From COMBO-56-21 sp038852315 (GTDB lineage: Archaea > Thermoplasmatota > Thermoplasmata > UBA10834): a DNA stretch of 44,195 nt. The position numbers were made by a program, and so were the translations under genes. The stretch spans positions 1 to 44,195 of the forward strand of contig JAWCKF010000013.1 in assembly GCA_038852315.1 (NCBI GenBank). The letters run 5' to 3'. Position 1 is the stretch's first letter; each line of letters begins with the position of its first letter. Shown piece after piece: positions 38,055 to 44,195 of this stretch. The notes beneath the pieces are model-generated. The model saw nothing but the letters and a program-made list of their open reading frames with translations, was not told the origin of the DNA and did no database searches.

Positions 38055-40748
38055 TCACTCTTTCTTGAGGAGCGCCTCCACCGATTCGACCAGCCCGTCC
38101 AGGGCCTCCTCTATCCTGCTGGCATCGGGCCCGCCGCCCTGGGCGAAGTCCGGCTTGCCCCCGCCGGAGCCTCCGACGACCCTCATCGCATTCCTGAGGA
38201 GTTCGCGGCAGTCCACGTCGACATCGGCGCTCCTCGCCATGACGATCTTGGCGCCGCCCTCGTCGGAGCCGACAATCGCGACGGTCCCAGGCCTGGCTAT
38301 GATCTCCTTTGCCATGCTGACGAGGTGCTTCATGTCAGCGGACTCGAGGTGCCTTACTATCCTCACGCCGGACACCTGCCTCGCCTTCTCGAAGAGCTCG
38401 TCCACGGTCTCCCCGACCATGCCCTTCTTGAGAGCCTCCAGCTGCTTTGTCAGCTCCTTCCTGTCGGCCATGAGCTTGTCGACCGCCTCGCCTATCCTCT
38501 CGGGGACCGTGTTGAGCTTCGTCGACGCCTCCGTCACCGCGCCCCACACCTGGAGCATCGTCTCCACCGCCGGCATGCCAGCGACGAACTCCAGGCGCAC
38601 GACGCCGTCCTGGATGCGCTTCGTGCGGAGTATCTTGATGGCGCCGACCTCGAGCGTGTTCCTGCAGTGGATGCCCCCGCACGCCTCGACGTCGAAGTCG
38701 CCTATCCTCACGACCCGTATCTCCTTTCCAGGGACGGCTCCGCCCTGGTAGAGCCTGAACCCGTACCTCTTCTCTGCGACTGTCCGGTCCATGAACGAGC
38801 TGTTGACCTTGGTCGCTGAGAGCACCGTCTCGTTCGCCAGCAGCTCTATCCTCTCGAGCTCCTCGCGCGTGAGGTCCGCATAGTGCGTTATGTCCAGCCG
38901 GGCGATGTCCTCGCCCTTGTGCGCACCGGTCTGCCAGATGTGGTTGCCGAGGACCTTCCTCGCGGCGCCGTTGACTATGTGGGTCGCCGTGTGGTGCCTC
39001 TGCAGCCTCCTCCTGCGCCGCTCGTCCACGGTGCACGTGATGAGCTTGCCCACCCGGGCCTGCATCTCTCCCTCGACCTTGTGGACGACGACGTTCCCGA
39101 CCTTGTCGGCGCGCACGACCCGCATCTCCTTCATCGTGCCCGTGTCGCTCTCCTGGCCTCCGGATTCCGCGTAGAAGTACGTCTTGTCCAGCACCACGAG
39201 GTCGCCCATCACGGCCAGCACCTTCGCGCGGAACTTGTACTTGTACGGGTCCTTGTAGAACAGCAGCTTCGTTGCGGGAAGGTCGGCCGGAAGCGAGATC
39301 TCGGGCGCCTTCTCCTCCTGCTCGACCTTCGAATGCCTCGCGGCCACGCGCTTGTAGAAGTCGTCGGGGATGGTGACCTTGGAGGACGCGAACTCCGCGA
39401 CCACGTCCGGGTTGAGCCCGTGCGAGTCGTACAGCTCGATCAGGTCCTCCTCGGATATGCCCCTGCCCGCCTGCCTCGCCTCCGCCTCGAGCCTCTGGAC
39501 GATTCCCTTCCCCTTGACCAGCGTCTCCCTGTACTTGTCCTCCTCGACGTCCACGAGCTTGATTATCTCGTCCCTGTTCTCGCCCAGGTCAGGGAAGTCT
39601 TTAGAGAAGTAGTCCACCTGCTTCGCGACTATCTCCGAGAGGCGGATCCGCATCCCCAGCTGAGCCATCTCCCTGAGCGCTCTCCTGACGAGGAGGCGGG
39701 CGAAGTATCCCTGGCGGACGTTCGACGGCACGACACCGTCGCTGAGCATGAACATGAGCGCACGCGTGTGGTCGCATATCACATACATACTCTCGAACGG
39801 CCTGACCAGCTTCATGAACTCCTCAGGGGACAGCCCGAGCCTTGCAGCGGTGTCCGCCCTCAGCGCCCTCACATCGGCAGCGGTCTCTATCTTCATCGAC
39901 CCCGCGACCTTCGCGTACTCGGCGAGCACGCGCTCGTCGGCCGTCGTCCCAGAGAGCCTCTTCAGATCGTCGAGGACCTCCCCGAACACGGCCTCGTAAG
40001 CGGAGGGCGTCCCCTGCGACATCCATGTGAGCCTCTCCAGCCCGTACCCGGTATCCACGACCTGGATGTCCATCGGCCTCTGACGGCCGTTCTCAACGGC
40101 ATACTGCATGAACACGAGCGTGGCGACCTCGACGCCGCCGAGCAGCACCTCGAGGCACGGGCCGGCGTTGCCTCCGCCCTCCCACCACGCCTCCGAGTAG
40201 CTGACCGCCTTCGGGTCGAGTCCCTGGACCTTCGTCAGGAACTCGTGGCACAGCTCCGTCGTCCGGTCCTTCCAGTAGATCTCGCCGCCCTTCTTGTTGA
40301 ACACGTGGTGGGCCATCATCTCGAACATGGTGAAGTGCGAGCCGGTCTTGCCCACGTTGTCGATGTCGTTGAACCTGACGCAGGTCTGGGATATCGCGAG
40401 CGGGTTCGCGGGCGGCTCTACCACGCCCTGGATCACCCATGGCTGGAACCCGTAGATGCTCGCCTGTGTGAAGAACACGTCGTCGCGCCACCGTGCTGTG
40501 ATGGGGTACCTCGCTACCCTCGTGTGGCCGTTCCTCTCGAGGAACGACAGGAAGCTCTCGCGCATCTCGTGGACGCTCAGCTTCTCCTTGAACAGCGGCC
40601 TGCCGATGAACGTGTACTCGACGCACGGCGCCTCACCGCAGACGTCACCGTCGCCGAGTGTCCAGAAGAACTTCCCGCAGCTCCTGCACTGCCTCCGCTG
40701 GAAGCCGTTGCTCCTGAAGAACTCGAGGTCGTAATCCTGCGGGTCCAT
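38055..40748 (-). CDS. alaS: Alanyl-tRNA synthetase, archaeal type
   Basis: An 897-residue class II synthetase that charges tRNA-Ala by recognising G3-U70. The archaeal-specific N-terminal zinc-like segment is present (RRQCRSCGKFFWT, DVCGEAPC). The aminoacylation domain includes SQTCVRFNDIDNVGKTGSHF and the class II motif 3-like VVDTGYGLERLTW. The editing domain has HHTATH (starting at His585) and CGGIHC (starting at Cys690), and the C-Ala domain ends with GGSGGGKPDFAQGGG. A TATA-like box at 40775-40782 gives a short leader. The tRNA-Ala gene is at 15029-15100. Confidence 0.98.
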   Translation of the reverse strand: MDPQDYDLEFFRSNGFQRRQCRSCGKFFWTLGDGDVCGEAPCVEYTFIGRPLFKEKLSVHEMRESFLSFLERNGHTRVARYPITARWRDDVFFTQASIYGFQPWVIQGVVEPPANPLAISQTCVRFNDIDNVGKTGSHFTMFEMMAHHVFNKKGGEIYWKDRTTELCHEFLTKVQGLDPKAVSYSEAWWEGGGNAGPCLEVLLGGVEVATLVFMQYAVENGRQRPMDIQVVDTGYGLERLTWMSQGTPSAYEAVFGEVLDDLKRLSGTTADERVLAEYAKVAGSMKIETAADVRALRADTAARLGLSPEEFMKLVRPFESMYVICDHTRALMFMLSDGVVPSNVRQGYFARLLVRRALREMAQLGMRIRLSEIVAKQVDYFSKDFPDLGENRDEIIKLVDVEEDKYRETLVKGKGIVQRLEAEARQAGRGISEEDLIELYDSHGLNPDVVAEFASSKVTIPDDFYKRVAARHSKVEQEEKAPEISLPADLPATKLLFYKDPYKYKFRAKVLAVMGDLVVLDKTYFYAESGGQESDTGTMKEMRVVRADKVGNVVVHKVEGEMQARVGKLITCTVDERRRRRLQRHHTATHIVNGAARKVLGNHIWQTGAHKGEDIARLDITHYADLTREELERIELLANETVLSATKVNSSFMDRTVAEKRYGFRLYQGGAVPGKEIRVVRIGDFDVEACGGIHCRNTLEVGAIKILRTKRIQDGVVRLEFVAGMPAVETMLQVWGAVTEASTKLNTVPERIGEAVDKLMADRKELTKQLEALKKGMVGETVDELFEKARQVSGVRIVRHLESADMKHLVSMAKEIIARPGTVAIVGSDEGGAKIVMARSADVDVDCRELLRNAMRVVGGSGGGKPDFAQGGGPDASRIEEALDGLVESVEALLKKE

Positions 40749-40774
40749 AACTCACTCTGCTGCATGGGTCTTCA

Positions 40775-40782
40775 GAATATAG
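40775..40782 (-). promoter_or_regulatory. TATA-like box for alaS
   Basis: On the minus strand this reads CTATATTC, centred about 26 bp before 40753. It implies a leader of only about five bases before the alaS ATG at 40748. Confidence 0.5.
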
Positions 40783-40809
40783 AGGTTTTCATTGCGATTC
40801 ACGTTCGGC

Positions 40810-42039
40810 TCATGAGAAGCTGAACGCTGGGTCTGAGAGCCTAGCTTTCAACGCCTCGACAGGCTGCCCTTCCTTGATCACCTTCGTTACCTTGGCCGCT
40901 TCCCTCTTGGAGCCGAGCAGGATCGCCCCTATCATCTTCCCGTCCTTGATGACGAACTTCTTGTAGACCCTGCCGTCGGGCGAGACGGCCCTTATCTCCT
41001 CGTAGCCTGGCTCCGGTGGCTCGTGCTCGCTCCTCACGACGCCTATCGAGGTCAGGTCTATCCCGACCACCTTCAGCGTGTTCGAGGGTATCGTCCCCTT
41101 GTACACGGCTCCGTCCTTTCCGAGTATGTGGGATGCGGCGATCTTCGCCTGGTCGAGAGCCGGCGGTATCATGGCCCACACCTGGCCGTTGAACTCGGTC
41201 ACATCGCCGACCGCGAATATGTCCGGATCGGATGTCCTGAGCGAGCCATCGACCACTACCCCCTTGTTCACCTTCAGCCCGGCCTCCCTGGCCAGCGATA
41301 CGTTCGACCTGGTCCCGGCCGAGATGACCACGATATCGCCCTCGACGGTGCGGCCGTCCTTGAGCCTCACACCCTCGACCGCATCGCCTCCGAGTACCTC
41401 CTCGGTCTCTGCCTTGGTGAGTATCTTGACGCCCGTCGACTCGATCCACCTCTGCAGTATTTCCGCCCCCTGGTGGTCCAGCTGCCTCGAGAGGATGTGT
41501 TCGGCGTATTCCAGTATCGTGACCTTCAGATGAGGGAAGCCCGTGCATATCGCCCGGGCGCACTCCAGGCCGAGCAGCCCTCCCCCGATCACGATGGCGT
41601 GTCTAGAGGCCGCAGCCGCGGCCCTTATCCTCTGCGCGTCGTCGACGGTCCTGAGCGTGAAGACGTTCTTCTTCGGGAGGCCCTTCAGTGGCGGGACGAA
41701 CGCGCTCGAGCCTGTCGCAAGCACGAGCTTGTCGTACTGATGCCAGGAGCCGTCTACCATGACCCTCCTGGCTGCGGGGTCGAGCTTCTCAGCCTTCGAG
41801 TTCAGATGGAGCGCCAGCCTGTTCTTCTCGTACCAGTCGACGGGATAGAACGGCATGTCCTTCTCCTGGACCGCTCCGCTGAGGTAGTCGATCAGCCTCG
41901 GCCGAGGGTAATAGGGCATGCGCTCATCCGTGAACAGCTCGACCTCGACCTCGGGGTCGGCGTCCCTCAGCGCTTTCGCCAGAGTTGTGCCTGCCACGTT
42001 GTTCCCGATCACCACGACCCTCAATTCATCACCAGACAT
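40810..42039 (-). CDS. FAD/NAD(P)-dependent pyridine nucleotide-disulfide oxidoreductase family protein
   Basis: A 409-residue flavoprotein similar to NADH:rubredoxin reductase and the N-terminal part of NirB. The FAD site is VVVIGNNVAGTTLAKAL, the NAD site is AIVIGGGLLGLECARAI, and the second FAD motif is SDPDIFAVGDVTEF. No redox-active CxxC is present, so it is not a disulfide reductase. The likely role is transfer of electrons from NAD(P)H to a small carrier or O2; the partner is unknown. ATG 42039 is chosen because a weak TATA-like GGAATAAC at 42099-42106 would start transcription between it and the alternative ATG at 42084. Confidence 0.88.
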   Translation of the reverse strand: MSGDELRVVVIGNNVAGTTLAKALRDADPEVEVELFTDERMPYYPRPRLIDYLSGAVQEKDMPFYPVDWYEKNRLALHLNSKAEKLDPAARRVMVDGSWHQYDKLVLATGSSAFVPPLKGLPKKNVFTLRTVDDAQRIRAAAAASRHAIVIGGGLLGLECARAICTGFPHLKVTILEYAEHILSRQLDHQGAEILQRWIESTGVKILTKAETEEVLGGDAVEGVRLKDGRTVEGDIVVISAGTRSNVSLAREAGLKVNKGVVVDGSLRTSDPDIFAVGDVTEFNGQVWAMIPPALDQAKIAASHILGKDGAVYKGTIPSNTLKVVGIDLTSIGVVRSEHEPPEPGYEEIRAVSPDGRVYKKFVIKDGKMIGAILLGSKREAAKVTKVIKEGQPVEALKARLSDPAFSFS

Positions 42040-42163
42040 CTGCTCGCGCAGGATGGTTGGCCTCTTGATGTTGAGGCCGCTCATTAAGATTGCGCAGTTG
42101 TTATTCCAGTAGTTTCGGCGATCTCCCAGCAAAGAGCTTCTCGACGCTCATCGCTTCATACGG

Positions 42164-43282
42164 ATGATGCGCCGCACAGGCTCGATCGACCTGCCCCTGC
42201 ACGGAGGGTCCGCGCCTCGCTGGCTGTTCTCGCGCATGGTCAAGCTCTCCAGCGCGATAAGCGAGGCTATCGTGGACAAGCACGGGACTAAGGTCCTGCT
42301 CGAGAGGATCGCCGACCCGCTGTGGTTCCAGGCGTTCTCGTGCGTGCTCGGGTTCGACTGGCACTCCTCGGGAACGACCACTGTCACTTGTGGCGCCCTG
42401 CGCGAGGGACTCAAACGGGCGAACCTGAACGTTTGGCTCGCGGGAGGCAAGGGCCTCCAGTCCAGGTCGACCGCGGCCGACATCGAGGGCGTGGCGGATT
42501 CTGGAGGGATAAGCACATCCCTCGCCGAGGCCTTGACGCGCTCGAGCCGGCTCTCAGCCAAGGTGGACAGCGCGGCCGTCCAGGACGGGCATCAGCTGTA
42601 CCACCACGCGATCGTGTTCGATTCCGAGGGGAACTGGTCCGTGGTCCAGCAGGGGATGTGCGATGAGACGGGCTATGCTAGGAGGTATCACTGGAGCTCA
42701 TCGGCCCTGTCGAGCTTCGTCGAGGAGCCTCACGCCGCGATCGTCGGCACCAGGATGCCCTGCGCGCTCGACATGACCAGCAGGGTGGCGAGGAGCGCGA
42801 GGAGATCCTCGGTCGACATCGTATCTGAGAGGAAGGAGAAGGTCCTCGGCCTGATGAGGGCCGCATCTCTGGGCGCTCAGAGGTCCCTCGCGGAGTTCGA
42901 GCACGGGAGCTTCGTTCCCGCGTTCAGGTCGTTCGCCATGCCGAAGCGGCTGGACTGGAGCGCGCTCGAGAGGTGCTACGAGTTCCGTCCCCAGAGCTAC
43001 GAGGAGCTCCTGCTAGTGAAAGGCGTTGGCGCGAACATCGTCCGCGCGCTGGCGCTCATCTCGCAGGTCGTGTACGGCGACGAGCTCTCGTGGCAGGATC
43101 CAGTCAAGTTCTCGTTCGCGGTCGGCGGGAAGGATGGCGTGCCCTACCCGGTCAACAGGAGGGCTATGGACAGCGCGACCAAGATGCTCTCCGAGGCTGT
43201 GAGGCAGGCCAGGCTGGGAGACAGGGAGCGGGAGGACGTGCTGCGCCGGTTGGCCCGTCACCAGTTCAGATTTGACGATTAG
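42164..43282 (+). CDS. DUF763 family protein
   Basis: A 372-residue soluble protein. The N-terminus RRTGSIDLPLHGGSAPRWLF is the hallmark of DUF763, followed by LGFDWHSSGTTTVTCGALRE, VDSAAVQDGHQLYHHAIVFD, WSVVQQGMCDETGYARRYHW, and a C-terminal helix-hairpin-helix-like ELLLVKGVGANIVRALALIS. The conserved His and Asp residues and the HhH-like element hint at a nucleic-acid enzyme, but no reaction is established as far as I know. ATG 42164 is followed directly by a second ATG at 42167. It diverges from the oxidoreductase gene and stands alone. Confidence 0.88.
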   Translation: MMRRTGSIDLPLHGGSAPRWLFSRMVKLSSAISEAIVDKHGTKVLLERIADPLWFQAFSCVLGFDWHSSGTTTVTCGALREGLKRANLNVWLAGGKGLQSRSTAADIEGVADSGGISTSLAEALTRSSRLSAKVDSAAVQDGHQLYHHAIVFDSEGNWSVVQQGMCDETGYARRYHWSSSALSSFVEEPHAAIVGTRMPCALDMTSRVARSARRSSVDIVSERKEKVLGLMRAASLGAQRSLAEFEHGSFVPAFRSFAMPKRLDWSALERCYEFRPQSYEELLLVKGVGANIVRALALISQVVYGDELSWQDPVKFSFAVGGKDGVPYPVNRRAMDSATKMLSEAVRQARLGDREREDVLRRLARHQFRFDD

Positions 43283-43348
43283 CCGTGTGCGAGCAGCGGC
43301 TCTCGCAGAGAGATGCGCCGGGCCAGCATGAGTCTGCCTGGACGACAA

Positions 43349-43356
43349 TGTTTATC
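43349..43356 (+). promoter_or_regulatory. TATA-like box for the terminal zinc-ribbon gene
   Basis: TGTTTATC is centred about 26 bp before 43379, leaving a leader of about 12 bases with GAGGCGAGG before the ATG at 43391. Confidence 0.5.
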
Positions 43357-43390
43357 TTCGGCCGGAACCATCAACTCTTGAGGCGAGGAA

Positions 43391-44035
43391 ATGGTCGTGT
43401 GCCCCTCGTGCGGGGCAAGCAACACTCCCGATATGAGGTTCTGCGGGCAGTGCGGGAAGGAGATACCTGAAGAGCTCAGGATGCGGGAGAGGCTGGACCG
43501 TGTGCGGGAGCCTCAGTCGCTCCAGTACGCGAGATACTGCGCCTTCTGTGGCGCCGAGATGAGGCCCCTTGCAGACTTCTGCCCGAGCTGCGGTCGGAAG
43601 AAGGTCGGTGCCACCGAACCCTTCGCCCCCTACAGCCCCAGCGCTGCAGCGTATGCGTCGGATGAGGTTGACGAGTACGTCTACAGGCGCGAGCCCGGCG
43701 GCACCCTCGTGCTCGGAGGGATAATGATCATCATCTCCGGCCTCGTGGGCCTGGTAGGGGGCATCTTGATAGCCGTGCTCGCGGGCGAGCTGAGGTCGTA
43801 CGGCTTCGTCGGATCGGGCGCGTTCGAGGCGTGCGGCATCCTCGCCGTCGTCGCAAGCATCATCCCGCTGTACGGCGGGTTCCAGGCCGCGAGGGGAAGG
43901 AGCTTCGGTACCAGCCTGGCCGCAGGGATAATCGGCATCGTCGTGGGAGTCGTCGTGTGGGGTCTCCTGGGCCTGATACCGGGCCTCATCGGCGTCATAC
44001 TCGTGGCGCTTGCCAGGGACGAGTTCGAGGACTGA
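43391..44035 (+). CDS. Zinc-ribbon membrane protein (two ribbons, several helices)
   Basis: A 214-residue protein. Two zinc ribbons stand at the N-terminus, CPSCGASNTPDMRFCGQCG and CAFCGAEMRPLADFCPSCG, separated by a charged helix. A linker leads to three or four membrane helices from about residue 104 (GTLVLGGIMIIISGLVGLVG, ACGILAVVASIIPLYGGFQA, GIIGIVVGVVVWGLLGLIPG). The membrane part resembles DUF4064-like proteins. The ribbons would face the cytoplasm. It has its own promoter and stands alone, but belongs to the same general class as the zinc-ribbon proteins at 6479-6988 and 21893-24227. Function is unknown. Confidence 0.78.
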   Translation: MVVCPSCGASNTPDMRFCGQCGKEIPEELRMRERLDRVREPQSLQYARYCAFCGAEMRPLADFCPSCGRKKVGATEPFAPYSPSAAAYASDEVDEYVYRREPGGTLVLGGIMIIISGLVGLVGGILIAVLAGELRSYGFVGSGAFEACGILAVVASIIPLYGGFQAARGRSFGTSLAAGIIGIVVGVVVWGLLGLIPGLIGVILVALARDEFED

Positions 44036-44195
44036 GGCGAGGCCCCGGGCTCGCCCACGCGCATGTTCAGGAGAAGAGGGAAGGATCGCAGCAGAGGATC
44101 ATGTGCGACAACGTGTAACGGCTGAGCCGCACTTGCCAAATCGGCATGTTGTGAAGCGACTACAGCGGTTAGTGGCCGCGGACTGAATGCATCGG

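Noticed and set aside
38883..40823. 646-codon open frame opposite alaS
   Set aside because: It arises from high GC at third positions of alaS; the composition is unlike a protein and alaS is unambiguous.
1..44195. CRISPR array, insertion sequence or rRNA gene
   Set aside because: No regularly spaced repeats, no transposase-like protein and no rRNA-like sequence were seen.
44036..44195. Gene or RNA in the last 160 bases
   Set aside because: No open frame with start signals and no clear RNA fold could be supported; the next gene may begin beyond the window.

Overview
The window is a GC-rich archaeal chromosome segment that is gene-dense, with no gap over 300 bases lacking a gene. Archaeal origin is clear from an archaeosine tRNA-guanine transglycosylase, a KEOPS Pcc1 subunit, Pth2, aEF-2 with its diphthamide histidine, EF-1alpha, a large subunit of D-family DNA polymerase, an archaeal-type AlaRS, RNA polymerase subunit D with a ferredoxin-like insert, and NOG1. 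PolD and the ribosomal gene order fit a euryarchaeal lineage. A Thermoplasmatota-like host is my best guess, but single-window evidence cannot settle it. Many genes that head a transcription unit have a TATA-like box about 25-30 bp upstream of a near-leaderless start, while internal operon genes have GGAGG/GGTGAT ribosome sites and ATGA or GTGA overlaps.

Layout. 1-5816 is rich in tRNA biology: the C-terminal part of an MtaB-type methylthiotransferase, a DMT transporter, tRNA-Gln(TTG), a small membrane protein, a nitroreductase, Pcc1, TgtA, a DUF1616 membrane protein and Pth2. 5813-6988 holds a DUF99 protein and a zinc-ribbon membrane protein. 7088-12247 is the str-type cluster rpsL-rpsG-fusA-tuf-rpsJ. 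12438-14955 is metY-metX, preceded by a perfect inverted repeat that looks like an operator. tRNA-Ala(TGC) follows. 15152-18281 carries a GlcD-type FAD oxidase and a non-pyrrolysine MttB-family methyltransferase, diverging from an AT-rich palindromic spacer.

18354-20068 has a SemiSWEET, a DUF362 protein whose N-terminus appears frameshifted in a C7 run, and a TIGR00725-like protein. 20183-24227 is the most unusual part: five co-directional genes encoding a coiled-coil protein, an SPFH-domain protein with three C-terminal zinc ribbons, and three related zinc-ribbon proteins, two with membrane anchors. It resembles the SPFH/zinc-ribbon modules seen near PspA-type envelope systems in bacteria, but I do not recognise it as a described archaeal system. 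Beside it are a ModE-like winged helix fused to a Nudix hydrolase and a small ASCH-like protein.

25414-31520 has an orphan urocanate hydratase, NOG1 and intein-free PolD large subunit. 31529-34053 (minus strand) is rps13-rps4-rps11-rpoD. 34213-37376 is a nickel uptake system (NikMN-NikQ-NikO) divergent from nikR, with two copies of a 9-bp palindrome between them that are probably the NikR operator. 37454-44035 holds a VIT/CCC1 transporter, alaS, a pyridine-nucleotide oxidoreductase, a DUF763 protein and another zinc-ribbon membrane protein. The last 160 bases show nothing I can support.
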